From an uncultured Propionibacteriaceae bacterium (GTDB lineage: Bacteria > Actinomycetota > Actinomycetes > Propionibacteriales > Propionibacteriaceae): a DNA stretch of 64,000 bases. The stretch lies in NCBI GenBank assembly GCA_937926975.1, contig CALBCJ010000012.1, forward strand, positions 132,939 through 196,938, written 5' to 3'. Position 1 is the stretch's first letter. Each line of letters opens with the position of its first letter. Below the pieces are notes generated by a model that worked only from the letters and a program-made list of their open reading frames with translations, was not told the DNA's origin and did not search any database. The position numbers were made by a program, and so were the translations under genes. Positions 7,950-20,846 of this stretch are shown here, piece after piece.

Positions 7950-10900
7950 AGCGGAAGCTGGTGGCACCGCTGCTGCTGGCACCGGCCGAGCTGCGGGGTG
8001 TGCTCGGCACCAGGTTCGCGCTCGACCCGGCCGGGCAGGTCAGCCTCAACCAGAGCCTCTTCGAGAAGCTCCGCCTCGAGTACGGGCTGGAGGTGCCCGG
8101 GCTGGACCCGCTACCGGTTCGCGACGACGGCCAGGTCGATGTCGACACCGTGATCCGGCTGCTGCGGCAGGCCGCCGACGAGAGCCGGCTCCCGGTACGG
8201 GTCTGTGCTGAGTCCCGGCTGGCGATCCTCTCGTACACGGGCTACCTGCAGTGGCGCGACCTCGACCAGCACTGGGAGTCCTTCCTCACCAAGCCCCTGG
8301 TCCGCCACCTGGCACTGACCCCCACCTCACCCTTCGAGCAGACCGGAGCTGAGCCGGACGCCGACCTGGACGCGTACGTGGCTGCAGCCCCGATCCCGCT
8401 CGACGGCTCCCAGGCCGAGGCGGTGGCCGCAGCCAGGGCCGGGCGCAGCTTCGTCCTGGAGGGTCCCCCGGGGACCGGAAAGTCCCAGACCATCACCAAC
8501 CTGATCGCCGACCAGATGGCCCAGGGCCGGACTGTGCTCTTCGTGGCGGAGAAGGGGGCAGCGCTGGACGTGGTCCGGGCGCGGCTGGAGGCGGTCGGGC
8601 TGCTGCCGTTCACCCTCGACCTGCACGACCACAGTGCCCGCCCGGCCCAGGTCCGCCAGCAGCTGAAGCGGGCCCTGCAGCTGCGTCCCGCCGTAGACCT
8701 GAACGCCTACCAGATCGCCGCACAGGACACCGCGACCGCGGCAGCCTTGCTGGCTGACTACGCCGAGCGTCTGCACCAGCCGAACCCGGCCGGCCTCTCG
8801 CTGTACTCCGCGCACGCGCTGCAGCTGGCTCGAGGGTCCGGCCCCAGCCTGCCGGTGCCACCAGAGGCCAGCGGGCTCAGCGGCACCGTCCAGCAGGCTG
8901 TGGGCCCGCTGTCGCGGCTGGGTGACTCCTGGCGGGCCTGGGGCTTCGCGGTGTCAGGAGAGCCCGCCGCGCTGCTGCCGCTGCTGGAGGCCGCTGACCA
9001 GGCCGTCGACCAGGCCCTCCAGGCTCTGCAGCAGGCCCCTGACGAGGTCCGCGACCTGCTGCTGGAGGCCGGTGAGCCGGGCGAGCTGGAGACCCTGACC
9101 CGCCTGCTGAGCGGCCCGGCCCAGCCCAGCCTGCTGCAGGCGGTGACGACGAGCTCCTGGGTGGCGGCCCGCGCCGAGCTCCACAGCCTGACCGCTGACC
9201 TGCTGCGGCGCAGCGACCCGCTGCTGGAGCGGCTCGCCCCGACGGTGGCCCAGGCCGACCTGGCGCAGACCCGCCAGCAGCTGCGCGAGGCCGCTGGCTC
9301 GTTCTTCCTCGGTCGTCGGCGACGGCTGCTGCGGGCCGGGGCGCCGGTACTGGCTCATCTGCTGCCCGGCGCCGAGATCCCGCACCGCCAGCTGGTCCAG
9401 ACCGTGGAGGAGCTGACCGCGGTGACCGGGTCGGCCGACCAGCTTGGCCAGCGCTGGCGTACGCTGCTCGGCGCTGACCTGGTGCCTCCGCTCAACCTGC
9501 TCGACCCGCAGCAGCGGGACCGGCTCTTCGGGCTGCTCGCTCAGGTGGTGTCCGACGCCGAGCGGTACCAGCGGCTGCGCCCCGAGCTGGCGCAGGCCCT
9601 GGCCGCCGCCCGCGAGCACAGCCAGGGCGCTGGCCCAGAGCTGGTCGGCTCGCTGCTGACGGCCACCACGGCCCTGGGGGCCCTGCTCGCGGCCGCCGGG
9701 TCCTCAGCAGAGCCGGCGCTGCGCTGGGCAGCCACGGTGGGCTCCGGCATCCTCCAGGCCTGGCAGACCACCCAGCCGGCCCGGGCCGGGACCGGGCCCA
9801 GGCTGTGGCTGGAGGCCCGAGAGAGGCTGGCCCCCCTGACCGCCGTCTCGCCCGACTCCGCCTGGCTCCTGCTCACCCAGCAGGTCTCGGCCACCGACGC
9901 TGTGGCCGCGCTGGAGCGCGGGCTGGCCAAGGCCAGCGCCGCCGAGCGGTTCACGGCCGGAGGCTTCGCGGGCTTCGACGCCGAGCAGCACGCCGAGACC
10001 GTCGAGCGCTACCTGCAGTCCTCGCAGGACCTGCGGCAGACCTTGCTGCAGGCGCTCCCGGCGGCTGTGGTGGAGCGGCGTCCGTTCCGTACCGGACGGC
10101 TCTTCGGCGAGGCGGGGGCGCTGGAGCGGGAGGTCAACCGCACCCGGGGCGGGCTCAGCGTACGGCAGCTGATGAGCCGCTACGGCCGGGTGATCGCCGA
10201 GGTCACCCCGTGCCTGCTGGTCAGCCCCGACTCGCTCGCCCGGTTCATCCCGCCGGACAGCCTCACCTTCGACCTCGTCGTCTTCGACGAGGCCTCCCAG
10301 ATCACGGTCCCGAGCGCCATCGGAGCCCTCGGCCGGGCCGAGGCGGTGGTGATTGCTGGAGACTCCAAGCAGATGCCGCCGTCACGCTTCGCCCAGCTGG
10401 GTGAGAGCGCCGAGGCCTCGCTGACGGCTGACTTCGAGGTGCCGCAGGACGAGGAGTCGATCCTGTCGGAGAGCGTCCTGGCGCAGGTGCCCCGGCTGTG
10501 GCTGTCCTGGCACTACCGCTCCCAGGACGAGTCACTCATCAGCTTCTCCAACCAGACCTACTACGACGACCGGCTGCTGACCTTCCCGGCTGTCCCCGGC
10601 CGGGGCCACGACCTGGGGCTCTCCTTCACCCGGGTCGACGGGCGCTTCCTGCGCTCGGCCCGCAAGGGCGAGGCGGGGCTGCTGCGGACCAACCCGGTTG
10701 AGGCGGCCGCCGTCAGCGACGAGGTGCTGCGGCGCTGGCGGACCGGGGAGCGCTCGATCGGGGTGGTCACCTTCAACATCCAGCAGCGAGGACTGATCGA
10801 GCGGCTGCTGCTGGAGTCTCAGGAGCCGGGCCTGGCCGAGTCGCTGCTGAACCGGCACGGGGGAGTCTTCGTCAAGAACCTGGAGAGCGTCCAGGGCGAC

Positions 10901-11593
10901 GAGCGAGACGTGATCATCTTCTCCACCGGCTTCTCGGCCAACGAGCAGGGCCAGCTGCCGCTGAACTTTGGCCCGCTCAACCGGGCCGGGGGAGAGCGGC
11001 GCCTCAACGTCGCGGTCACCCGGGCCCGACGCCGGGTGATGGTCTTCTCCAGCTTCGACCCCGAGGACCTGCGCACCGAGCAGACCAGCTCGGTGGGGAT
11101 CGCCCATCTGCGTCGCTACCTGGAGCTGGCCCGTGACGGGGCGCAGACCTCCGCCCGCCAGCAGCAGGTACCGCTGGACCGGCACCGGGACCAGATCGCC
11201 GAGCGGCTGCGGGAGCGGGGGCTGGAGGTCCAGACCGGGGTCGGCCTGTCAGAGTTCACCATCGACCTGGCCATCGGCCTGCCGGGGCAGCCGCCGGTGC
11301 TGGCGGTGCTGCTGGACGGGCCAGCCTGGGCCGCCCGGCGCACCGTCGGTGACCGAGACGCCCTGGCCGCGACGGTGCTGGAGCAGAGCATGGGCTGGCC
11401 AGCCGTGGCCCGGGTCTGGCTGCCCGAGTGGCTGCAGGACCCCGAGCGGGTGGTGACCCGGCTGGAGCAGCTGCGGGCCGAGGCCGCGAGCCGGCCCCGC
11501 CACCACAACGAGCAGCTCACCTCCTGGCAGAGTACGACCTTCGAGCCGTACCCGGCGGTCGTGTCCCCAGACCTCGACGAGGACCCGACCGAC

Positions 11594-11647
11594 GAGCCCA
11601 CGACGGCCGAGCTCGGGAGCGAGCCCACGACGGCCGAGCTCGGGAGC
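11594..11647 (+). repeat. 27-nt perfect tandem repeat in the helicase gene
   Basis: Two identical 27-nt units (11594-11620, 11621-11647), in frame, encode EPTTAELGS twice in an acidic linker between the nuclease-like and DUF3320-like parts. This looks like a length-variable linker. Confidence 0.8.
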
Positions 11648-12380
11648 GAGCCCGAGCCAGCCGAGCCGTACGGGCTCATCGCCGACCCGCTCGGGCTGGG
11701 CAGCGAGGAGCAGCTGTGCCAGGGGTTCGACGGGTACCAGCCCGAGGTCCTCGGTCCTGCCAGCCGGCTGAGCCGGGTCGGTACGCCCGCAGTGGACCAC
11801 GAGCTGCGGGACCTGATCGGGCAGATCGTCGCCGCCGAAGGACCGGTGAGCCCGGAGCGGCTGCTGCGGCTCGTGGTCCGCTCGTACCAGATGAGCCGGC
11901 TCACTCCGCAGCGGCGCCGGGACCTGGAGCCGCTGGTCCCGGCCTGGCTGCCCCGTGACGAGGAGGGGTTCGTCTACCCCGAGGACCGGCACCCGCAGCA
12001 GTGGCTCGGGTACCGGGAGACAACCGGCCCGGTCAAGGAGCGGCCACTGGACGACGTGGCGCTGCGGGAGATCGCCAACGCCGCCGTGGACCTGGCCCGC
12101 ACCGCGATGGGGATTCCCGCTGGCGAGCTGACCCGTGCCCTCGGCAGAGTCTTCGGGCTCCACCGGGTGACCCGCCCGGCCCAGGAACGGCTGCACCGGG
12201 CGGTCCAGCTGGCCCTGAGCGACGGCCGGCTGCTGGAGCGGGCCGGGATCATCAGCCCCGGCCGCTGACCGGACTGGTGGCCCAGCAGGGCTCCTCCTGC
12301 GGTGCCCCAAGGCCGGACCGAGGTCCCTTCCACCAGGGCGCTGCCGCACCCCGCATATCATCCGCTGTGGTCCGGCACAC

Positions 12381-12402
12381 TGGTCCGGACCAGCCGTTGA
12401 CA
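12381..12402 (+). promoter_or_regulatory. Possible lysX promoter with adjacent palindrome
   Basis: TGGTCCGGACCA (12381-12392) is a perfect 12-bp palindrome directly before TTGACA (12397-12402), a consensus -35 hexamer. No good -10 is seen at 17-18 nt. The palindrome may be chance in GC-rich DNA. Confidence 0.3.
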
Positions 12403-12463
12403 GTGGCAGACCTGGTTGACGAGGCATCGACCCGGCCGCACGACGACCAGACTCGGGGGGCTC

Positions 12464-15645
<3,182 letters not shown>

Positions 15646-15649
<4 letters not shown>

Positions 15650-16272
15650 GGCGCTGGGGACTGGCTGTGCTGGCCGTGGTGCTCTACAACAGCTGGGTCG
15701 CCTGGCCCCTGAACGGTGACCCCGGTGTCTTGCTTGGCTACATCTCGGAGCTGGCGGCCGCAGACCAGCCGTTCAGCTGGTTCTTCCGAACTGCTGACTA
15801 CGCGGCCGCTGCGGTGTATGCCGCCATCGCGGCCCTGGGCTGGCGGGGCTGGGCGGGCTGGCTGGGGCGCCGGTCGCGCCACGTCGCGGTGGCTCTGATG
15901 GTCGTGGCGGTCGGCACCGCCCTGGACGCGACCTTCAACCTGCCCTGCGCCGAGAGCCGGGACGCTGCCTGCGCAGCGGCTCCCAGCATCCAGCGGCACC
16001 TGCACGAGGTGGCCTCGGTGGTCGTGTCCAGCGGCCAGGTGGCGACGATCGGGCTGGTCGCCTGGGGGCGGTCGGTGCGCCGCGGCTGGACCCGGGCCGT
16101 CAAGGCCGTGGCCAGCCTGGCGGTGCTGGTGGCCGGGCTGCTGGTGACGACCGCTGTCGCCCCGTACCTGTGGCCCGGCAGCCAGGGCCCGGTCCAGATC
16201 GTCCAGATCGTGCTCTGCTCGGTGTGGGTGGGCTACCTGGCCTGGCGGCTCCCGGGGCGTCGGCGTGGCTGA
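15646..16272 (+). CDS. DUF998-like integral membrane protein
   Basis: 208 aa. The ATG overlaps the lysX stop (ATGA), implying translational coupling. About six hydrophobic segments span the protein, with an early SELAA signature and an extracytoplasmic Cys pair (LPCAESRDAAC) between helices. The pattern matches DUF998 proteins, whose function is unknown. Coupling to lysX suggests a role in the same membrane-lipid modification, for example in lysyl-PG flipping or stability, but that is inference. Confidence 0.7.
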
Positions 16273-17149
16273 GAGCGTGCCCTTCGGCCAGCACACCATC
16301 CACCGGTACGCCGGCCAGGGCCGTACGGTGGTGCTCCTCAACGGGTGCGCTCTGGCGTCGGTCGCCTGGGACCGGGTCGTGGCCGAGCTGTGGGGGCGTC
16401 CGGTCGTGGCGCTCGACCGTCCGGGGCGCTGTGGTACGCCCGCTGCCGGCCCGCCTGACCTGCTCCGGGAGACCCAGCACCTGGCCCAGGTGGTCGCCGG
16501 TGACGGTCCGGTGCTGCTGGTGGCCCACTCGATGGCGGCTTTTCAGGCGGAGGCGCTGGCCCGGCTGTTCCCAGGGCTGGTCGCGGGAGTCGTGCTGGTC
16601 GACCCGTCGGTGGAGCCCGAGGCTCACAGTGGTCTCCTGGGCCGAGCCGGTGCCCGGGTGGTGGCTCGGGTGGCGGCGGCAGGGCTCCGGCTGGAACCGG
16701 TACGGTGGCTGGCAGCGGCCGCGGTCCGGGCCGGGATGCGCCGCGAGACCCACCAGGGTGAGTCCCTGACCCAGCCGGCCTGGAAGGCCGACCACGAGAC
16801 CGTCCCGGCGCTGTCCGCGGCGGCGGCCGAGTTGGCGGGGTACGCAGCGCAGGCGAACGACCTGTCCCGGCTGCGGGAGCGCCAGGCAGAGCCGGTGGCA
16901 GCACCGACGATCGTGCTGGAGGGACGAGAGCCCTACGGGGCAGAAGAGCTGGCGTCGCTGCGGCGGGCCTTCGCCCGCCTCGAGCTGCGCCAGCTGCCGG
17001 GCTCGGGGCACCTGATGATGCTCGATACCCCAGAAGCGGTCGCCCAGGCCGTACGGGACCTGGACCGGCTGGCTGGCAGTGGTGCCAGTGATGACCACAA
17101 CGACTGGGGGATATACCCCCAAGAGGACCCCGGTAGACACCGTCTCTAG
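16265..17149 (+). CDS. Alpha/beta hydrolase
   Basis: 294 aa; the GTG start lies inside the end of the DUF998-like gene (8-nt overlap). Family features: oxyanion strand VVLLNGCALASVAW; nucleophile elbow VAHSMAAF (AHSMA, a GxSxG variant with Ala at both glycine positions); VLVDPSVEP; and the C-terminal catalytic His in GSGHLMML. The substrate is unknown; in the lysX operon a lysyl-lipid hydrolase would be plausible, since Mycobacterium, Enterococcus and other genera pair aminoacyl-PG synthases with hydrolases, but this is a guess. The last codons contain a G5-ATATA-C5 inverted repeat. Confidence 0.8.
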   Translation: MAESVPFGQHTIHRYAGQGRTVVLLNGCALASVAWDRVVAELWGRPVVALDRPGRCGTPAAGPPDLLRETQHLAQVVAGDGPVLLVAHSMAAFQAEALARLFPGLVAGVVLVDPSVEPEAHSGLLGRAGARVVARVAAAGLRLEPVRWLAAAAVRAGMRRETHQGESLTQPAWKADHETVPALSAAAAELAGYAAQANDLSRLRERQAEPVAAPTIVLEGREPYGAEELASLRRAFARLELRQLPGSGHLMMLDTPEAVAQAVRDLDRLAGSGASDDHNDWGIYPQEDPGRHRL

Positions 17150-17150
17150 T

Positions 17151-17168
17151 AGTTAGGTTAGCCTAACT
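17151..17168. promoter_or_regulatory. DtxR/IdeR/MntR-type operator
   Basis: AGTTAGG-TTAG-CCTAACT is a perfect 7-4-7 palindrome close to the DtxR-family consensus TTAGGTTAGSCTAACCTAA. It lies 50 nt before the metal ABC operon, where iron- or manganese-bound repressor would block transcription. Confidence 0.75.
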
Positions 17169-17178
17169 CGCGACTACA

Positions 17179-17193
17179 TGAGAACTAGTCTCA
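17179..17193. promoter_or_regulatory. Fur/Zur-like 15-bp box
   Basis: TGAGAACTAGTCTCA has TGAGA/TCTCA arms and a 7-1-7 Fur-superfamily spacing. It matches the minus-strand box before the class I aldolase at 12 of 15 positions. It sits between the DtxR-type site and the ribosome binding site. Confidence 0.45.
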
Positions 17194-17217
17194 GAAGTAC
17201 CGCAGGAAGGCTATCGG

Positions 17218-18162
17218 ATGACGTTCTTCGTACGGGTGGCGGCCGCAGCGACCGCCCTGCTCCTGGCCGCGGCCGGGTGCTCCACCCAGGGCTCGACCGG
17301 CTCCTCGCCGGCCCCGTCAGGCAAGCAGCTCCAGGTAGTTGCCACCACCGGCTACCTAGGTGACGCGGTGCGCACCATCGCCCCCCAGGCGCAGGTCACG
17401 GTCCTGGTCGCACCGGGCGGCGACCCGCACACCCAGGCCCTGACCACCGCCGACGCCGAGAAGGTCCAGTCGGCGGACCTCGTGGTGTGGACCTCCCACG
17501 ACATGGAGCACCAGATGATGGCCCAGCTCGAGAAGCTCGGCAGCAAGCAGATCCCGGCCGCCGAGGCGATCCCGCAGGACAAGCTGCTGCCCTGGGAGGA
17601 GGACGGCAAGGTCAAGGGCCACGACCCGCACGTGTGGAACTCGCCCGAGAACTGGACCTACGTGGTCACCGCCACCGCCACGAAGCTGGGGGAGGTCGAC
17701 CCCGCCAACGCCGACACGTACCGGCGCAACGGCGAGGCGTACAACACCAAGATCAGGGAGATGAAGAAGAGGGCCGACGAGAAGTTCGCCACGGTGCCGG
17801 CCGACCGCAAGATCCTGATCACTGGCCACGACGCCTTCAACTACCTGGGCAAGACCTTCGGGATCGAGATCCACGCCACCGACTTCGTCTCCAGTGAGGC
17901 CCAGATCTCCCCGGCGCAGATCGACGAGCTGGCCACCCTGGTCGCCACCAAGAAGGTGCCCGTGATCTTCCAGGACAACCTGAGCAACCCGAGCGCCATC
18001 AAGGCCGTGAAGGACGCGGTGGCGGCCAAGGGCTGGCAGGTGGAGATCTCCGACACCCCGCTGTACGCCGACTCGCTGGGAGAGAAGGCCCCCACCGACA
18101 CCTACCTCGGAGTCTTCGAGTACAACGTCGACGCGATCGTGAAGGCGATGACCGAGCAGTGA
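17218..18162 (+). CDS. Metal ABC transporter substrate-binding lipoprotein (TroA/ZnuA family)
   Basis: 314 aa. N-terminal signal with lipobox LAAAGC (Cys21), so it is exported and lipid-anchored. Cluster A-I metal-binding protein: likely ligands His71 (GGDPHT), His138 (GHDPHVW), His204 (TGHDAF) and Asp253 (FQDN). Three His plus Asp matches TroA more than the His-His-Glu-Asp Mn proteins, and there is no His-rich loop of classical ZnuA. Zn, Mn and Fe all remain possible; the DtxR-type operator favours Mn or Fe, the Fur-like box could mean Zn. ATG 17218 follows AGGAAGG. First gene of a four-gene operon with 4-nt overlaps. Confidence 0.9.
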   Translation: MTFFVRVAAAATALLLAAAGCSTQGSTGSSPAPSGKQLQVVATTGYLGDAVRTIAPQAQVTVLVAPGGDPHTQALTTADAEKVQSADLVVWTSHDMEHQMMAQLEKLGSKQIPAAEAIPQDKLLPWEEDGKVKGHDPHVWNSPENWTYVVTATATKLGEVDPANADTYRRNGEAYNTKIREMKKRADEKFATVPADRKILITGHDAFNYLGKTFGIEIHATDFVSSEAQISPAQIDELATLVATKKVPVIFQDNLSNPSAIKAVKDAVAAKGWQVEISDTPLYADSLGEKAPTDTYLGVFEYNVDAIVKAMTEQ

Positions 18163-18893
18163 CAGTCCTGCACGTCCGCGACCTGACCGTCGCCTACCAG
18201 AGCCGGCTGGCGCTGGTTGACGCAGCCCTTGAGGTCCCAGCAGGGCACATCTTCGCCCTGCTGGGCCCCAACGGGGCTGGCAAGTCGACCCTGCTCAAGG
18301 CCTCGGTCGAGCTGCTGCCCACGGTGCGTGGGGAGGTCCGGTTCTTCGGCCAGCCGCTGAGAGACGTCCGTCGCCGGGTCGGCTACATGTCGCAGGCGGC
18401 CGAGGTCGACTGGGACTTCCCGACCACGGTCCGAGACGTCGTCATGATGGGCCGCTACGGCCGCTGCGGCTGGCTGCGCCGGCCGGGGGCCGCCGACCGG
18501 ACGGCCGTGGCCGAGGCCCTGGCTGCCGTCGGCATCAGCGACCTTGCCGGACGGCAGATCAGCCAGCTCTCCGGCGGGCAGCGGCAGCGGACCTTCATGG
18601 CCCGGATCCTGGCCCAGCAGCCCGAGCTGTTCCTGCTCGACGAGCCCCTGGCCGGGGTGGACGTCGCCTCTCAGGACGCCATCATGGCGATCCTGAGGCG
18701 GCTCCGGGACCAGGGCAAGACGATCCTGCTGGTCCACCACGACCTGAGCACCGTCGCTGACTTCGCCGACGACGTCGCTCTGCTGCGCGACGGCCAGGTT
18801 GTCGCCACGGGCCCGGTCGCCCAGACCTTCACCCCCGAGACCGTGATGGCCTGCTACGGCTTCGACGGCCTGAAGACCAAGGCTGTGGCATGA
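18159..18893 (+). CDS. Metal ABC transporter ATP-binding protein
   Basis: 244 aa. The GTG overlaps the stop of the binding protein (GTGA). Walker A GPNGAGKST, Q-loop MSQAAEVDWDFP, signature LSGGQRQR, Walker B LFLLDEPLAGVD and switch His (LVHHDLS) are all intact. It is the cytoplasmic motor for the two permeases that follow; MntB/ZnuC-type sequences share the DWDFP segment. Confidence 0.93.
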   Translation: MTVLHVRDLTVAYQSRLALVDAALEVPAGHIFALLGPNGAGKSTLLKASVELLPTVRGEVRFFGQPLRDVRRRVGYMSQAAEVDWDFPTTVRDVVMMGRYGRCGWLRRPGAADRTAVAEALAAVGISDLAGRQISQLSGGQRQRTFMARILAQQPELFLLDEPLAGVDVASQDAIMAILRRLRDQGKTILLVHHDLSTVADFADDVALLRDGQVVATGPVAQTFTPETVMACYGFDGLKTKAVA

Positions 18894-19813
18894 CGCCGCT
18901 GCAGGGCGTGGTCGAGCTGCTCACCAGCTACACCTTCCGCACCATGATCCTGAGCACCGCGATCATCGGGTCGGTCTCGGGGCTGCTCGGCTACCTGCTC
19001 TACCTGCGCAAGCAGACCATGATCTGCGACGTCATCGGCCACTCGGCGATCGGTGGGGTGGCGGTGGGCTTCATCGTCTGTACGGCCCTGCTCGGCGTCG
19101 ACGGCCGCTCGGTGCTCAGCCTCACCGTCGCGGCCGCCGCCACGACCACGGTCGCGGTGCTGCTGACCAGCGCCATCACCCGCAGCTCCCGGCTGGGTCC
19201 CGACGCCGCCATGGCTGTCACCCTGGCGCTCTTCTTCGGCGGCGGGATGGTCCTGCTGCGCTGGATCCGGCACTCGACCCTGCCGAACCGAGGCGGCATC
19301 GAGAAGTACGTCTTCGGCAACGCCGCCACCGTGACCACCGAGGACCTGGTCACGATCGCGGTCATCGGCGGGCTGACCACCGCGGTCCTGCTGGCACTGT
19401 TCAAGGAGCTCACCTTGTCGGCCTTCGACCCGGTACTGGCGACCACCCTGGGCTTCAGCCCCCGGGTCCTGCAGCCGGTTCTGCTGGTCTGCGTCACCAC
19501 GGGGATCGTGATCGGGATCAAGGCTGTGGGGCTGATCTTGATGATCGGCTTCGTGATGCTCCCGGCTGCGGCCGCCCGGCAGTGGGCCCGTCGGCTGCCC
19601 ACCATGGCGGCCATCAGCACCGGGATCGGCGGGGTGTGCGGCGTGGTCGGCTCCGTCGTGTCGGTCCAGCTGGGCCGGGTCCCGACCGGGCCGGTCATCA
19701 TCATGGTGCTGTTCGCGGCGCTGCTGCTCTCACTGCTGGCCGCACCTCAGCGCTCCGTGCTGTCTACCTGGCTGGCCCGCCGACGCCACCGGACCACTCA
19801 GGAGACCGCATGA
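18890..19813 (+). CDS. Metal ABC transporter permease 1
   Basis: 307 aa with about eight to nine transmembrane helices of the ABC-3 family. The ATG overlaps the ATPase stop (ATGA). Two different permeases in one operon imply a heterodimeric channel, as in MntCD- or TroCD-type systems; Zn-specific ZnuB systems usually have one permease, so this organisation leans toward manganese or iron. Confidence 0.9.
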   Translation: MTPLQGVVELLTSYTFRTMILSTAIIGSVSGLLGYLLYLRKQTMICDVIGHSAIGGVAVGFIVCTALLGVDGRSVLSLTVAAAATTTVAVLLTSAITRSSRLGPDAAMAVTLALFFGGGMVLLRWIRHSTLPNRGGIEKYVFGNAATVTTEDLVTIAVIGGLTTAVLLALFKELTLSAFDPVLATTLGFSPRVLQPVLLVCVTTGIVIGIKAVGLILMIGFVMLPAAAARQWARRLPTMAAISTGIGGVCGVVGSVVSVQLGRVPTGPVIIMVLFAALLLSLLAAPQRSVLSTWLARRRHRTTQETA

Positions 19814-20742
19814 CGCTGCTCACCGCCCTGTCGCTGCTGGCGGTCGTGACCGCCGTCACCTGCTCCCTGCCGGGGACCTTTCTCGTGGTCCGGCGCCAGT
19901 CGATGCTGGTCGAGGCCATGAGCCACGCGGTCTTCCCCGGGATCGTGATCGGGGCACTGCTGTCCGGCTCGGCCCGTTCCCCCGTGATGGTGGCCCTGGC
20001 CACCGCGATGGGGATGCTCATCGTGGTTGGTGCGGAGAAGGCCCGGGAGTCGGGTCTGGTAACCGAGGACGCCAGCCAGGGGATCATCTTCCCGGTTCTG
20101 TTCGCGGTCGGGGTTGTCCTGCTGTCGACCCGGCTCTCCAGCGTTCACCTGTCCGAGGCGGCGGTGCTGTCGGGGGAGCTCAACCTGCTGGCGCTGCCGA
20201 CCGAGCGCTGGGTGGTCGGCACCCTCGACCTGGGCCCGCAGGCGATGTGGATGCTGCTGGTGGTGCTGCTCGTCGACGCGGTCTTCATCGCCGCCACCTA
20301 CCGGGTCCTCGTGGTGTCGGCCTTCGACCCGAACCTGGCCCGTACCCTCGGGCTGCCGGCGCGCCTGGTGAACCTGGTCCTCATGGTCCTGGTCTCGCTG
20401 ACGGTGGTGGTGGCCTTCAGTACCGTCGGGGCGATCCTCGTGGTCGCGCTGATGATCGTTCCCCCGGCCACGGCGCGGCTGCTGACCCACCGGATCGGCA
20501 CCATGATCGCCGTCAGCCTGGTCATCTCCGCCGCCACCGCCATGGCCGGGCTCTGGGTGGCGTACCTGGGTGACCTGGCCACCGCCCCGATGATGGCCTT
20601 CACCGACGGGGCGGTCTTCCTGGTGGTGCTGCTCGGGAAGCGGCTGTGCCAGCGCCGGGGCAGCGAGGCCGTCGTACCGCACGAGGTGGTCAGCGCCCAC
20701 CAGGCGCCAGCGACGACTCCCTGCCCTGCCGGCCAGGGCTGA
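19810..20742 (+). CDS. Metal ABC transporter permease 2
   Basis: 310 aa from ATG 19810, which overlaps the previous stop (ATGA); a longer upstream extension of this frame lies within permease 1 and is rejected. ABC-3 family with helices such as FSTVGAILVVALMIVPPATA, the conserved region near the metal path. It has a ~30-residue cytoplasmic tail after the last helix. Homologous to permease 1 but clearly diverged. Last gene of the operon. Confidence 0.9.
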   Translation: MTLLTALSLLAVVTAVTCSLPGTFLVVRRQSMLVEAMSHAVFPGIVIGALLSGSARSPVMVALATAMGMLIVVGAEKARESGLVTEDASQGIIFPVLFAVGVVLLSTRLSSVHLSEAAVLSGELNLLALPTERWVVGTLDLGPQAMWMLLVVLLVDAVFIAATYRVLVVSAFDPNLARTLGLPARLVNLVLMVLVSLTVVVAFSTVGAILVVALMIVPPATARLLTHRIGTMIAVSLVISAATAMAGLWVAYLGDLATAPMMAFTDGAVFLVVLLGKRLCQRRGSEAVVPHEVVSAHQAPATTPCPAGQG

Positions 20743-20783
20743 GCGTCTCGGTGGCTGGTTCCTCGGGGTGGGAGCGGCGCCAC

Positions 20784-20789
20784 TAGCAT
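20784..20789 (+). promoter_or_regulatory. -10 box for thrS
   Basis: TAGCAT 58 nt before the start, giving a ~50-nt leader. No T-box features were recognised in the 104-nt gap. Confidence 0.4.
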
Positions 20790-20846
20790 GGTCGCCGGAG
20801 CCGGCGTGGTAGGTCGGCTCGTCGGCGTACGACAAGGAGATACTCG

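Larger units (their letters stand above)
6384..12268 (+). pseudogene. DUF4011/SF1 helicase/REase-type giant protein, frameshifted
   Basis: Two overlapping reading frames (6384-8153 and 7937-12268) are halves of one ~1,961-aa protein; adding one G to the G5 tract at 7945-7949, or a -1 shift there, joins them. Domains in order: N-terminal beta-sandwich (~1-125); transglutaminase-like fold with Cys227, Asp229, His253 (GTCLDT, GHAFCSWW); DUF4011 start (RVQAWKNELLDLSLRNPLL, ~393-411); then P-loop GPPGTGKSQ, DEAD-like motif VVFDEASQ, motif III AGDSKQMPPS and motif VI NVAVTRARRR of an SF1 (Upf1-like) helicase; a PD-(D/E)XK-type nuclease of the MTES_1575 kind (FTIDLAIG, LLDGPAWAARR, DRDALAATVLE); and a DUF3320-like tail. 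The architecture resembles antiphage DUF4011-helicase-Vsr proteins. Whether the shift is real, programmed or a sequencing error cannot be told. The second half could start alone at GTG 7937. Confidence 0.8.

Noticed and set aside
17106..17120. GGGGG-ATATA-CCCCC inverted repeat as an operator (CsoR-like)
   Set aside because: It lies inside the hydrolase coding end, and copper-sensor sites have the opposite order of C and G tracts.
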